Part shown: positions 18,114 through 27,354 of the stretch, one piece after another
Numbering within the stretch: position 1 is the stretch's first letter
Layout of the letters: each line of letters opens with the position of its first letter
From: Ideonella livida
GTDB taxonomy: Bacteria; Pseudomonadota; Gammaproteobacteria; Burkholderiales; Burkholderiaceae_C
Length of the DNA: 64,000 bases
Assembly: GCF_010499455.1 (NCBI RefSeq)
Contig: NZ_JAAGOH010000020.1
Span: 1-64,000, forward strand
Direction: 5' to 3'
Program-made: the position numbers and the translations under genes
The notes under the pieces: model-generated
What the model was told of the DNA's origin: nothing
Database searches by the model: none
The model's input: the letters and a program-made list of their open reading frames with translations, nothing else

Positions 18114-20423
18114 TCAGGCGGCGGCGGCCTCGGCCTTGGGCTTGTCGCCGCTCTTGCCGGCGGGCTGGATGTCCAGCTGCACCTGCCCCTCGGCGTCCAC
18201 ATCCACCTTCAGGCGGCCACCGTCGGTCAGGCGGCCGAACAGCAGCTCGTCGGCCAGCGCGCGGCGGATGGTGTCTTGGATCAGGCGCTGCATCGGGCGG
18301 GCGCCCATCAGCGGGTCGAAGCCCTTCTTGGCCAGGTGCTGTCTCAGGGCGTCGGTGAAGGTGACGTCCACCTTCTTGTCGCCCAGCTGCTGCTCCAGCT
18401 GCAGCAGGAACTTGTCCACCACGCGCAGGATGATCTCCTGGTCCAGCGCCCGGAAGTTCACGATGGCGTCCAACCGGTTGCGGAACTCCGGCGTGAACAG
18501 GCGCTTGATGTCGGCCATCTCGTCGCCCTTTTCGCGCGCCGTGGTGAAGCCGATGGTGGACTTGGTCATGATCTCCGCGCCCGCATTGGTCGTCATGATG
18601 ATGATGACGTTGCGGAAGTCGGACTTGCGACCGTTGTTGTCGGTCAGCGTGCCGTGGTCCATCACCTGCAGCAGCACGTTGAAGACGTCCGGGTGCGCCT
18701 TCTCGATCTCGTCGAGCAGCAGCACGGCGTGCGGCTTCTTGTTGATGGCCTCGGTCAGCAGGCCGCCCTGGTCAAAGCCCACATAGCCCGGCGGCGCGCC
18801 GATCAGGCGGCTCACCGCATGCCGTTCCATGTACTCCGACATGTCGAAGCGGATCAGCTCGATGCCCAGGATGTAGGCCAGCTGCTTGGCCACTTCTGTC
18901 TTGCCTACTCCAGTGGGGCCGCTGAAGAGGAAGGAGCCGATCGGCTTGTCGGGCTTGCCCAGGCCCGAGCGCGCCATCTTGATGGCGGCCGACAGGGCAT
19001 CGACGGCAGGGTCTTGACCGTACACCACGCTCTTCAGGTCACGGTCCAGGTTCTTCAGCTTGCTGCGGTCGTCGCTGGAGACGCTGGCCGGCGGGATGCG
19101 GGCGATCTTGGCCACGATCTCCTCGACCTCGTTGCGGGTGATGGTCTTCTTTTGACGGCTCTTGGGCAGCACGCGCTGTGCCGCGCCGGCCTCGTCGATC
19201 ACGTCGATGGCCTTGTCCGGCAGGTGACGGTCACCGATGTACTTGGCCGAGAGCTCGGCCGCCGCCTGCAGGGCCCCCAAGGCGTACTTCACGCTGTGGT
19301 GCTCCTCAAAGCGGGACTTCAGTCCCTTGAGGATCTCCACCGTCTGCTCCACCGTCGGTTCGACCACGTCCACCTTCTGGAAGCGCCGCGACAGGGCCGC
19401 GTCCTTCTCGAAGATGCCGCGGTACTCGGTGAAGGTGGTGGCACCGATGCACTTGAGTGAGCCGTTGGACAGCGCCGGCTTGAGCAGGTTGCTCGCGTCC
19501 AGCGTGCCGCCCGACGCGGCACCCGCCCCGATCAGGGTGTGGATCTCGTCGATGAACAGCACCGAGCGCGGCTGTTCCTTGAGTTGCTTGAGCACGCCTT
19601 TCAGGCGCTGCTCGAAGTCGCCCCGGTACTTGGTGCCGGCCAGCAGGGCACCCATGTCCAGCGCGTAGACGGTGGCATCGGCCAGCACGTCGGGCACCGT
19701 GCCCTCGGTGATGCGCCAAGCCAGGCCCTCGGCGATGGCGGTCTTGCCCACGCCTGCCTCGCCCACCAGCAGCGGGTTGTTCTTGCGGCGCCGGCACAAC
19801 ACCTGGATGACCCGTTCGACCTCATGCTCGCGGCCGATCAGGGGGTCGATCTTGCCGTCGCGGGCCTGCTGGTTGAGGTTGGTGGTGAACTGGTCCAGCG
19901 GCGAACCCTTGGCGTCACCAGACTCTTCCTTGTCCTGTTCGTTGGACGGGGTTTCACCGCTGTTCTTGGCCGGTTCCTGGGAATCGGCTTTCTTGATGCC
20001 GTGGGCAATGAAATTGACCACGTCCAGCCGGGTCACGCCCTGCTGGTGCAGGTAATAGACGGCGTGGGAGTCCTTTTCACCAAAGATGGCCACGAGCACG
20101 TTGGCGCCGGTGACTTCCTTCTTGGCGCCGCCAGTGGACTGGACGTGCATGATCGCCCGCTGAATCACGCGCTGGAAACCCAGGGTCGGCTGGGTATCGA
20201 CCTCTTCGGTTCCGCCCACCGTGGGGGTGTTTTCGCGGATGAAAACCGTCAGGCTCTTGCGCAATTCCTCAATATTGGCGGCGCAGGCGCGCAACACTTC
20301 GGAGGCGGAGGGGTTGTCCAGCAGCGCGAGCAGCAGGTGCTCGACGGTGATGAACTCATGACGCTGCTGACGGGCCTCGACGAAGGCCATGTGCAGGCTG
20401 ACTTCAAGTTCCTGGGCAATCAT
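18114..20423 (-). CDS. clpA: ATP-dependent Clp protease ATP-binding subunit ClpA
   Basis: Hexameric AAA+ unfoldase that feeds substrates to ClpP. 769 residues from the ATG at 20423. The N-terminal Clp repeat domain ([20 protein letters not shown]) docks ClpS. There are two AAA+ modules: Walker [13 protein letters not shown] and then [13 protein letters not shown], with sensor/arginine-finger regions and the IGF-containing loop segment [13 protein letters not shown] that contacts ClpP. Its ATG overlaps the clpS TGA by four bases, the usual clpS-clpA operon arrangement. Confidence 0.97.
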   Translation of the reverse strand: MIAQELEVSLHMAFVEARQQRHEFITVEHLLLALLDNPSASEVLRACAANIEELRKSLTVFIRENTPTVGGTEEVDTQPTLGFQRVIQRAIMHVQSTGGAKKEVTGANVLVAIFGEKDSHAVYYLHQQGVTRLDVVNFIAHGIKKADSQEPAKNSGETPSNEQDKEESGDAKGSPLDQFTTNLNQQARDGKIDPLIGREHEVERVIQVLCRRRKNNPLLVGEAGVGKTAIAEGLAWRITEGTVPDVLADATVYALDMGALLAGTKYRGDFEQRLKGVLKQLKEQPRSVLFIDEIHTLIGAGAASGGTLDASNLLKPALSNGSLKCIGATTFTEYRGIFEKDAALSRRFQKVDVVEPTVEQTVEILKGLKSRFEEHHSVKYALGALQAAAELSAKYIGDRHLPDKAIDVIDEAGAAQRVLPKSRQKKTITRNEVEEIVAKIARIPPASVSSDDRSKLKNLDRDLKSVVYGQDPAVDALSAAIKMARSGLGKPDKPIGSFLFSGPTGVGKTEVAKQLAYILGIELIRFDMSEYMERHAVSRLIGAPPGYVGFDQGGLLTEAINKKPHAVLLLDEIEKAHPDVFNVLLQVMDHGTLTDNNGRKSDFRNVIIIMTTNAGAEIMTKSTIGFTTAREKGDEMADIKRLFTPEFRNRLDAIVNFRALDQEIILRVVDKFLLQLEQQLGDKKVDVTFTDALRQHLAKKGFDPLMGARPMQRLIQDTIRRALADELLFGRLTDGGRLKVDVDAEGQVQLDIQPAGKSGDKPKAEAAAA

Positions 20424-20776
20424 GCTGCCTCCATAATGCATTGAAGCGGGTGACCGGAACGGCGAGCAGCTGCAAGCACCAATTCCACTTTGGTGGCGGC
20501 AATGTCACGTGAAAAAACACCGCACACCGCTCGACCCTCATGGTGAATCTGCAGCATCACCTGAGTGGCCTTTTCAATGTCCATGCGGAAATACTCCTGC
20601 AGGACCATGACGACAAATTCCATCGGGGTGTAATCGTCATTGATCATCACCACTTGGAACATACGGGGGGGTTTGGTACGCGCGGCCAGGCTTTCCTCGA
20701 CGACAGCGCCCTGCCCCTGGTCGGGGGGGAGTACCGGCCGGGGAGGCGTGGGAGGCTTGGGGCGACTGGAAGCCAT
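20420..20776 (-). CDS. clpS: ATP-dependent Clp protease adaptor ClpS
   Basis: Adaptor that delivers N-degron substrates to ClpA. 118 residues from the ATG at 20776: a flexible Pro-rich N-terminal tail, then the core with [20 protein letters not shown] (the N-degron pocket Asn-Asp-Asp and Met), [20 protein letters not shown] (conserved His, Gly and Val-Phe), ending just after the RSGHPLQC segment. The last four bases ATGA are shared with clpA. A frame open further 5' lacks family similarity. Confidence 0.95.
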   Translation of the reverse strand: MASSRPKPPTPPRPVLPPDQGQGAVVEESLAARTKPPRMFQVVMINDDYTPMEFVVMVLQEYFRMDIEKATQVMLQIHHEGRAVCGVFSRDIAATKVELVLAAARRSGHPLQCIMEAA

Positions 20777-20910
20777 GAGAACCAGTATAGCGAGTTGCTT
20801 TTCTTGGGGCGGGCGTAGGAGATGGACTGTGTTTTGCCGCCGCAAGCCCCTGTGTGGCGTGCGCGCCGCAGACCGATGCTTCATCGGGCGGGCATCGTCA
20901 AAGTTGAGTA

Positions 20911-20940
20911 TTGACGAGAAGCCAAGGCCTTTCAAGAATT
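20911..20940 (+). promoter_or_regulatory. Possible promoter of the cold-shock gene
   Basis: TTGACG (20911-20916) and AGAATT (20935-20940) with 18 bp between them resemble sigma-70 -35 and -10 boxes. They lie 37 bp upstream of the csp ATG, in an unusually AT-rich stretch for this window. The short leader would leave little room for a long cold-shock UTR. Tentative. Confidence 0.35.
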
Positions 20941-20976
20941 GTGCCAATCTTCACGTACACAACAGGGAGCAAGAAG

Positions 20977-21210
20977 ATGCAGGCCTCAGGAAAGGTCAAG
21001 TGGTTCAACGACGCCAAGGGCTTTGGCTTCATTGAGTTGGACAACGGTGGTGGTGATGTGTTTGCTCACTTCTCTGCCATCCAGATGGACGGTTTCCGCA
21101 CCCTGCGCCAGGGCAGCCGGGTGACCTTCGATCTGGTCGACGGGCCCAAGGGCCTGGCGGCTGCGGAGATCCGGCCGGAGCCGGCCACGGAGCCCCAGAG
21201 CGTGGGCTGA
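20977..21210 (+). CDS. Cold-shock domain protein (CspA family)
   Basis: 77 residues, a single cold-shock OB-fold binding single-stranded RNA/DNA. RNP1 is KGFGFIEL and RNP2 is [10 protein letters not shown], both intact, preceded by the typical [11 protein letters not shown] start. A strong ribosome binding site AGGGAG (20963-20968) sits eight bases before the ATG, which fixes the start. The acidic tail [11 protein letters not shown] is slightly longer than in E. coli CspA. Divergent from clpS. Confidence 0.93.
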   Translation: MQASGKVKWFNDAKGFGFIELDNGGGDVFAHFSAIQMDGFRTLRQGSRVTFDLVDGPKGLAAAEIRPEPATEPQSVG

Positions 21211-21365
21211 GTCCCGCAGGGCTGGCGGCGGGCCATTTGCCTGCCGTCTCATCGCTGACAATCCTTGACAACCGCCCGCGTCGCCGCGCGGACAGGCGGA
21301 GCGCTTGCGTGCGCCCGCTTTCCATTTTTTGAGGCGCCGCTGGCGCATCACCGCAAGGATTGCCC

Positions 21366-21995
21366 ATGGAATGCCCTGACTATCAACCCGATCTCGCCAC
21401 CTCCGCCCTGGATGAGGTGGCGCTGGACGAGCTCGACACCCTGCTGCAGGGGCTGGAGGCCACCGGTGGCATGCCCAGCCTGGATGCGCTGGACGGCTAC
21501 GTCACCGGCCTGTTGACCGGCCCCCGGCTCGGCTGCAGCCTGCCGGGTCGCGATTGGATGCCGGCGGTATGGGGCGGGGCCGACCAGGAGGCGCGGGCCT
21601 TTGCCAGCCAGAAGCGTCGCAAGCGCCTGATCACCCAGGTGCTGCGCTACATGCGGCAGGTCGATGCGGACCTGGCGGGCGGCGCGTTGCACTGGGAGCC
21701 GGTGTTCAGCATGGCCGAGGATGGCGACGGGCGCGAGTGGGTGGATGCGCGCGACTGGTGTGCGGGCTTCCTCTCGGCGGTGGATCTGGATCCCGCGGCC
21801 TGGCAGGCCTGGTGCGCGGAGCAGGCCATCGGGGCCGAGCTGTGGGCGCCCGTACGCCAGCTGGCCGGGGACGGCGAGCTGGCGTCGCCGGAAGAACCCG
21901 AGGCCGTGGACGCGCTCAGCCGCGCGGTCCCGGCCCTGGTTGACGCGCTGGCCGGGTTGTCGGCCGACGAGGCCGGGGGCGAGGCCGAGGCCTGA
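21366..21995 (+). CDS. UPF0149 family protein (YecA/YgfB)
   Basis: 209 residues from the ATG at 21366, with AAGGA six bases upstream (21355-21359). The family pattern is visible: LDELDTLLQGLEATGGMPSL, then LDGYVTGLLTGPRL, and a Trp-rich middle (DWMPAVWGG, WVDARDWCAGFLSAVDLDP). The function of the family is unknown. The C-terminal SEC-C zinc motif of YecA is absent. Not clearly linked to neighbours. Confidence 0.85.
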   Translation: MECPDYQPDLATSALDEVALDELDTLLQGLEATGGMPSLDALDGYVTGLLTGPRLGCSLPGRDWMPAVWGGADQEARAFASQKRRKRLITQVLRYMRQVDADLAGGALHWEPVFSMAEDGDGREWVDARDWCAGFLSAVDLDPAAWQAWCAEQAIGAELWAPVRQLAGDGELASPEEPEAVDALSRAVPALVDALAGLSADEAGGEAEA

Positions 21996-22040
21996 GGCTG
22001 GCAGGCCGGGGCGCCTTGAGGCGTGCGCCCGGGCCTTGCC

Positions 22041-22922
22041 TCAGCCGCCGGCCGCGTCCAGCGCCTGGTCCAGCCGATCCAGCAGCGCTGCCGACAGCAC
22101 CGGGTCGGTCTTGCGCACGAAGAATTTGCCGCTGGCAGCAATGGTGGGCCAATCCTCCAGGGTCAGGGTCTTGGGCCCGGGTTGCACCGTCCAGTCGATG
22201 TGGTGCAGGTTGCCCTTGCAGCGCGTGGCGAAAGGGCTGTGCGCCAGCAGGGTGGTGTAGACGGCTTCGTCGGCGTTGCGGGTGAAGCGGAAGCGTTTGC
22301 GCCAGTAGGGTTCGCGGGCGTATTTGGTCGACACCCAGGTCGCCGCGGCCCGGCTCAACACCCACCAGGTGGAGCCGACGTGCAGCGGCAGTCGCACCGG
22401 GGGTTGGGTCAGTTTCTGGTCCCGCACGAAGTCCCCGAGGTATTGCCGCAGGCTCTGCTGACCGTCGGCTTGGACCGCCGCGCCACGCGGATTCAGCCAT
22501 TCGTGGTCCATGAAATGGAAGCGGTGGTAGCGGTTCCAGAACCGGTGCTGCTCATCGATGGCGCGGTAGCCTATGTGCTCATGCGCGCTGGTGGCTAGAT
22601 ATTGGCGCAGCGCGCTCAGGGGGCGGCAGGGGTAGCAACTGGCGCTCAGCAGGGCCAGGTGCTCCACCGCGGGGTCTTGCAGCGCGGCTTCGATGAGGTG
22701 GGTCGCGGCGTCCACGAAGCCGCTGCCTGCCCACCACACGCGCTGGCGGGTGTCCAACCAGCGGATGCCTGGCAGATCGGCCAGGGCCGCCTGGAAGGTG
22801 GTGGCGTCGGCGCTGGCGTCCAGGTGGATCCAGCAGCCGTCTCCCTCGCGGGTGAGCTGCTGGCACAGCCGCCGCAGCGCCTGTGGATGCTGGTGGGCGA
22901 GGATGAGAAAGGCAATGCTCAT
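22041..22922 (-). CDS. Branch-type glycosyltransferase (GT14, core-2/I-branching fold)
   Basis: 293 residues. MSIAFLILAHQHPQALRRL is the typical start of bacterial members of the family that includes beta-1,6-N-acetylglucosaminyltransferases; ALLSASCYPCRPL, YLATSAHEHIGY and LHVGSTWWVLSR are further matches. Bacterial members are thought to act on surface polysaccharide, but the acceptor here is unknown. The ATG overlaps the stop codon of the upstream ferredoxin gene by four bases, an odd partner for a glycosyltransferase. No other polysaccharide genes nearby. Confidence 0.85.
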   Translation of the reverse strand: MSIAFLILAHQHPQALRRLCQQLTREGDGCWIHLDASADATTFQAALADLPGIRWLDTRQRVWWAGSGFVDAATHLIEAALQDPAVEHLALLSASCYPCRPLSALRQYLATSAHEHIGYRAIDEQHRFWNRYHRFHFMDHEWLNPRGAAVQADGQQSLRQYLGDFVRDQKLTQPPVRLPLHVGSTWWVLSRAAATWVSTKYAREPYWRKRFRFTRNADEAVYTTLLAHSPFATRCKGNLHHIDWTVQPGPKTLTLEDWPTIAASGKFFVRKTDPVLSAALLDRLDQALDAAGG

Positions 22923-23263
22923 GGCGTGCGAGTGTCCCCCGAGGGGGGCAGCAGCCGGCGCGCACGGGGCTGGATCAGGCGGACATCCCCCCAGGTTTCG
23001 GCCACGCAGGGCAGGATCCACCCTTGTGCCCGTTCCTCGGCCAGCACGCCGGGCCAGTCCACACGCCAGTGCACCTCGCCGGCCTCCAGCTGGCACAGGC
23101 AGGCGCGGCAGGTGCCGTTGCGGCAGGAGCGTGGCAAGTGGATGCCCGCGGCCTGGGCCGCTTCCAGCAGGCTTTGGCCGGGCGCCACCGGTGCCTGCCA
23201 GCCCGAGGGCAGCAGGGTCAGGGTGGCCGGTGCCGTCTGTGCACCTGGGGAGGACTCGCGCAT
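22919..23263 (-). CDS. Plant-type [2Fe-2S] ferredoxin
   Basis: 114 residues from the ATG at 23263. The cluster motif CRNGTCRACLC, preceded by GIHLPRS and with a fourth Cys in WILPCVAET, is the plant/vertebrate-type [2Fe-2S] fold. The first Cys lacks the extra upstream loop Cys found in some relatives: CRNGTCRAC supplies two spaced Cys plus one more, and the distal Cys completes the set. No cognate reductase or oxygenase is nearby; the window's P450 at 61.5 kb is a possible but unproven partner. Coupled to the glycosyltransferase by an ATGA overlap. Confidence 0.85.
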   Translation of the reverse strand: MRESSPGAQTAPATLTLLPSGWQAPVAPGQSLLEAAQAAGIHLPRSCRNGTCRACLCQLEAGEVHWRVDWPGVLAEERAQGWILPCVAETWGDVRLIQPRARRLLPPSGDTRTP

Positions 23264-23274
23264 GCCGTCAGCAT

Positions 23275-23286
23275 GCCATGCATGGC
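23275..23286. other. 12-bp palindrome between divergent genes
   Basis: GCCATGCATGGC is a perfect palindrome in the 85-bp divergent region between the ferredoxin gene and the NUDIX-MBL gene. Related CATGCATGG strings occur near 5332 and 6452 by the LysR dyads. Could be an operator; no more can be said. Confidence 0.25.
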
Positions 23287-23348
23287 GCCAGGGCGTCAGG
23301 TGGCGCGCCGGCGCGCTCCTACACTGCGCCGCCGAGGAGACACCGACC

Positions 23349-25046
23349 ATGATGATCGAGCCACCAAGTGACGAGGAGCTGGAACGGGATGCCCAAGGGG
23401 CCCGTCGGGCCGCCTCGCTGATCCTGCTGCGGGACGGCGCGCAGGGCCCGGAGGTGCTGATGCTGCGCCGGGCCGAGCGTCCCGGAGACTTGCGCGGCGG
23501 TGTCTGGGTGTTTCCGGGTGGGGTGCTTGATGCGGTCGACGCTACGCTGGCCGACCGCACAGACGGACCGGACGACGCCAGCTGGAGTCGGCGCTTCCAG
23601 ATGGCCGGTGGTGCCCTGGACCATGCGGTGGCCGCGCTGCGGGAGACCTACGAGGAGGTGGGCCTGCTGCTGGCCGGCCCGCCTGAGCGCGTGCCCCTGG
23701 CACTGGCCCGTCGCGCCCAGGTGCGCCGCGGGGAGGACTTCGCGCAGCTGTTGTCGTCGCTGGACCTGACGTTGCACACCTCGGCCTTGCTGCCGTTTGC
23801 CCACTGGCTCACGCCACCGGGCATTGCCAAGCGCTTTGACACCCGGTTCTTCATCGCCCGGGCGCCCTCGGACCAGCTGCCGCAGGTGGATGCGGCGGAG
23901 GCGCTGGCCCTGGACTGGCTGCGTCCGGCCGATGCCCTGGCGCCGTCGGCCGGCCTGAAGCTGCTCCCGGTCACCCGGGAGACGCTCCGTGACCTGGCCC
24001 GCCACGCCAGCGTCCAGGAGGCTCTGGATGAGGCGGCCGCCCGCCAGCAGTTTGTGCGGCAGATGCCGCGCCAGGCCCGTTACGAGGGAGGCGCCCGTTT
24101 TGTGCTGCCGCATGAGCCGGCTTGGGCCGAGATCGGGCGGCTGGACCCCTTGGGTCGTGGTGACCAGTTCCTGGACCTGGTGCCGCTGCGGCGGGTGCGC
24201 CTGTCTCCCCGGGTGGAGCGGCTGACCTGCGGCAATGGCTCGGTCATGACCGGGCCGGGAACCAACACCTACTTGATCCGGGACCCGGCCGGCGAGCAGG
24301 TGGCGGTGCTCGATCCTGGCCCGTTGGACGCGCACACCGAGGCCCATCTCCAGGCCGTGCTGGCGGCGGCGGCGCAACCCGCCGTGCCGGGGGGGGCGGC
24401 GGGCCGCATCACCCACATCCTGGTCACCCACACCCACCGGGACCACTCGCCCGCGGCGCGTCGGCTGCAGGCGCTGACCGGCGCGGCCCTGGTGGGGGCG
24501 GTGGCCCAGGATCCCACCTGGCAGGACACCGATTTCCGTCCCGACTGGACCCCGGCCGACGGCCAGGCGCTGACGCTGGGGCCCGACTGCACCCTGCAGG
24601 CCGTGGCCACACCCGGCCACGCCAGCAACCACCTGTGCTGGTGGTTGCCGCAGGAGGGGCTGCTGTTCACCGGCGACCACGTCATGCAGGGCTCCACCGT
24701 GGTCATCAACCCGCCTGATGGCGACATGGCGGCCTATTGCCGCTCGCTGCGGCGGCTGCTGGACCTGCCGCTGCGCTGGCTGGCGCCCGGGCACGGCTTT
24801 CTCATGGCCTCCCCGCCGGTCGAGGTGGGCCGCCTGCTGGCGCACCGCCAGGTCCGGGAGGCGCGGGTGCTGGCGGCGCTGCCACGCGGCGAGGGCGCTA
24901 CGCCGCAGGCCTTGGTGGCGGCGGTGTATGGCGATGTGCCCGCCAGCCGGCATGGCCTGGCGGCGCGCTCCCTGCTGGCTCACCTGCTCAAGCTGGAAGC
25001 GGAGGGGCGCGCGCGCCGCGACGGTGAGGCCTGGCGGGCGGCCTGA
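23349..25046 (+). CDS. NUDIX hydrolase fused to a metallo-beta-lactamase-fold hydrolase
   Basis: 565 residues from the ATG at 23349, with GAGGAGA nine bases upstream. N-terminal part: NUDIX-like, with RRAASLILLRDG, FPGGVLDAVD and a NUDIX helix variant RETYEEVGLLLAG. The C-terminal part from about residue 285 is a metallo-beta-lactamase domain resembling LACTB2/glyoxalase II-like enzymes: GPGTNTYLIRDP, the metal site THTHRDHSPAA, VATPGHASNHLCWW, FTGDHVMQGST and the final APGHG. Both active-site motifs look intact. Suggests hydrolysis of a nucleotide- or CoA-linked substrate in two steps; the substrate is unknown. Confidence 0.88.
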   Translation: MMIEPPSDEELERDAQGARRAASLILLRDGAQGPEVLMLRRAERPGDLRGGVWVFPGGVLDAVDATLADRTDGPDDASWSRRFQMAGGALDHAVAALRETYEEVGLLLAGPPERVPLALARRAQVRRGEDFAQLLSSLDLTLHTSALLPFAHWLTPPGIAKRFDTRFFIARAPSDQLPQVDAAEALALDWLRPADALAPSAGLKLLPVTRETLRDLARHASVQEALDEAAARQQFVRQMPRQARYEGGARFVLPHEPAWAEIGRLDPLGRGDQFLDLVPLRRVRLSPRVERLTCGNGSVMTGPGTNTYLIRDPAGEQVAVLDPGPLDAHTEAHLQAVLAAAAQPAVPGGAAGRITHILVTHTHRDHSPAARRLQALTGAALVGAVAQDPTWQDTDFRPDWTPADGQALTLGPDCTLQAVATPGHASNHLCWWLPQEGLLFTGDHVMQGSTVVINPPDGDMAAYCRSLRRLLDLPLRWLAPGHGFLMASPPVEVGRLLAHRQVREARVLAALPRGEGATPQALVAAVYGDVPASRHGLAARSLLAHLLKLEAEGRARRDGEAWRAA

Positions 25047-25079
25047 GCGGACTGCCGCGAGGAGAACGGCCGGGGGGGG

Positions 25080-25107
25080 CTTGAAATCCGCCGCCGCAGC
25101 CCCAGTT
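25080..25107 (+). promoter_or_regulatory. Sigma-32 heat-shock promoter of htpG
   Basis: CTTGAAA (25080-25086), a 13-bp spacer, then CCCCAGTT (25100-25107). This matches the sigma-32 consensus CTTGAAA-N13-CCCCATNT closely and lies 82 bp upstream of the htpG ATG. Confidence 0.85.
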
Positions 25108-25189
25108 GAGCGGTCTTGCGGGGTGGCGCGCAGCCGTTGCCCCGTGCCGGCGATGGTGCCGGTTCTCCCACCCTTGACGAACAGATCCC

Positions 25190-27070
25190 ATGAGCAAGCA
25201 GACCCATTCCTTCCAGGCCGAGGTCAAGCAGATCCTGCACCTGGTCACCCACTCGCTGTACTCCAACAAGGAGATCTTCCTGCGCGAGCTGGTGTCGAAT
25301 GCCTCTGACGCCTGCGACAAGCTTCGCTTTGAGGCCCTGGACAACGCGGGCCTCTACGAGGACGCGCCGCAGCTGGAGATCCGTGTGCTCTTCGACAAGG
25401 AGGCGCGCACGCTGACCATCCGTGACAACGGCATCGGCATGAGCGCCGAGGAGGCCGCCTCGCACCTGGGCACCATCGCCCGCAGCGGCACCCGCGAGTT
25501 CATGGCCAAGCTCGAGGGGGAGCAGCGCAAGGATGCCAACCTGATCGGCCAGTTCGGTGTCGGCTTCTACTCGGGCTTCATCGTGGCGGACCGCATGACG
25601 GTGGAGACCCGCCGCGCGGGCCTGCCCGCCGAGGCCGGCGTGCGTTGGAGCAGCGAAGGCACCGGCGAGTACGAGCTCGAGCCCCTGACCAAGGCCGGCC
25701 GCGGCACCGATGTGATCCTGCACCTGCGCGAGGAGGAGGCCGAGTTCCTGTCCACCTGGAAGCTCAAGTCCATCATCAGCAAGTACAGCGACCATCTCTC
25801 CCTGCCGGTGCTGATGCGCCGGGAGACCTGGGACGCCGAAAAGAGTGAACAAGTGCTCACCGAGGAGTGGGAGACGGTCAACAAGGCCGCGGCCATCTGG
25901 GCACGCAGCAAGAGCGACATCACCGACGCCGAGTACCAAGACTTTTACAAGCAGATCAGCTACGACCAGGAAGCCCCGCTGGCCTACACCCACAACCGGG
26001 TGGAGGGACGCAGCGAATACACCCAGCTGCTCTACATCCCGAAGAAGGCCCCCTACGACCTGTGGAACCGCGACAAGCGCGGTGGCGTCAAGCTCTACGT
26101 CAAGCGTGTCTTCATCATGGATGACGCCGAGGCGCTGATGCCGACCTACCTGCGCTTCGTCAAGGGCGTCATCGACTCGGCCGACCTGCCGCTCAACGTC
26201 AGCCGTGAGCTGCTGCAGGAGAGCCGGGACGTGAAGGCGATCCGCGAGGGCTCGACCAAGCGGGTGCTCAGCATGCTGGAGGGCCTGGCCCACAGCGACG
26301 ATGCCGCCGACAAGGACAAGTACCTTGCGTTCTGGCGCGAGTTCGGGGCCGTGCTCAAGGAGGGCCTGGGCGAGGACCATGCCAACCAGGAGCGGCTGGC
26401 CAAGCTGCTGCGCTTTGCCTCCACCCATGCCGACGAGGGTGTGGGCCTGGCCGATTACGTGGGCCGCATGAAGGAGGGCCAGGAGGCCATCTACTACATC
26501 ACCGCCGACACCCTGGCCGCGGCCAAGAGCAGCCCGCAGCTGGAGGTCTTCCGCAAGAAGGGCATCGAGGTGCTGCTGCTGAGCGACCGGGTGGACGAGT
26601 GGATGCTCAGCCACCTCTACGAGTTTGACGGCCACAGTCTGCAGAGCGTGGCCAAGGGCTCGGTGGACCTGGGCAAGCTCCAGGACGAGGAGGAGAAGCA
26701 GAAGGCCGAAGCCGCCGCCGAGGCCTTCAAGCCGGTGCTGGAGCGGCTGAAGACTGTCTTGCAGGCCCGCGCCAAGGACGTGCGCGTGACCTCCCGGCTG
26801 GTGGATTCGCCCGCTTGCCTGGTGGTGGAGGATGGGGCGATGAGCGCCCATCTGGCGCGCCTGCTCAAGCAGGCCGGTCAGGCGGCCCCGGCCGCCCAGC
26901 CCATCCTCGAGGTCAACCCCGAGCATGCGTTGGTCAAGCGCCTGGAGTCTGACCCGCGCTTTGAGGACCTGGCCCAGATCCTCTTCGACCAGGCGGTGCT
27001 GGCCGATGGCGGGCAGCTGGAGAACCCGGCCGAGCACGTCCAGCGCGTCACGCGTCTGCTCTGCGCCTGA
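25190..27070 (+). CDS. htpG: Molecular chaperone HtpG (Hsp90)
   Basis: Cytosolic ATP-dependent chaperone. 626 residues, normal for bacterial Hsp90. The N-terminal GHKL ATPase domain has [20 protein letters not shown], the Bergerat motif [14 protein letters not shown] and [11 protein letters not shown]. The middle domain carries [19 protein letters not shown] and [14 protein letters not shown] with the catalytic Arg. The C-terminal dimerisation domain follows. A sigma-32-type promoter precedes it. Transcribed alone. Confidence 0.97.
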   Translation: MSKQTHSFQAEVKQILHLVTHSLYSNKEIFLRELVSNASDACDKLRFEALDNAGLYEDAPQLEIRVLFDKEARTLTIRDNGIGMSAEEAASHLGTIARSGTREFMAKLEGEQRKDANLIGQFGVGFYSGFIVADRMTVETRRAGLPAEAGVRWSSEGTGEYELEPLTKAGRGTDVILHLREEEAEFLSTWKLKSIISKYSDHLSLPVLMRRETWDAEKSEQVLTEEWETVNKAAAIWARSKSDITDAEYQDFYKQISYDQEAPLAYTHNRVEGRSEYTQLLYIPKKAPYDLWNRDKRGGVKLYVKRVFIMDDAEALMPTYLRFVKGVIDSADLPLNVSRELLQESRDVKAIREGSTKRVLSMLEGLAHSDDAADKDKYLAFWREFGAVLKEGLGEDHANQERLAKLLRFASTHADEGVGLADYVGRMKEGQEAIYYITADTLAAAKSSPQLEVFRKKGIEVLLLSDRVDEWMLSHLYEFDGHSLQSVAKGSVDLGKLQDEEEKQKAEAAAEAFKPVLERLKTVLQARAKDVRVTSRLVDSPACLVVEDGAMSAHLARLLKQAGQAAPAAQPILEVNPEHALVKRLESDPRFEDLAQILFDQAVLADGGQLENPAEHVQRVTRLLCA

Positions 27071-27354
27071 GCGCTCTGCCAGCCTGGCCGGCGAACCGGC
27101 GGCGGAGCGGATTCCCGGCGGCTGTGCCTCGCTGATCGATGGCCCGCGCGCCGGTGCGTGCCGCGCCGGGCCTGCTGCACAATCGCTGCACGGGCGGCGG
27201 TGCTTGAGACGCTGCTGCCCGTCCCGTTCCTGGTGGTGCCAGGCGTGGCGCCGGCGCTTCCGGGGCCCGCGGCCGGCGTTCCCAGGCCTCCAACGCCCCG
27301 CCAGCCGGCGGCCCGTCCGCGGCGGGCGCGGCAGGTGGAACCGCCCAGCGCCCC

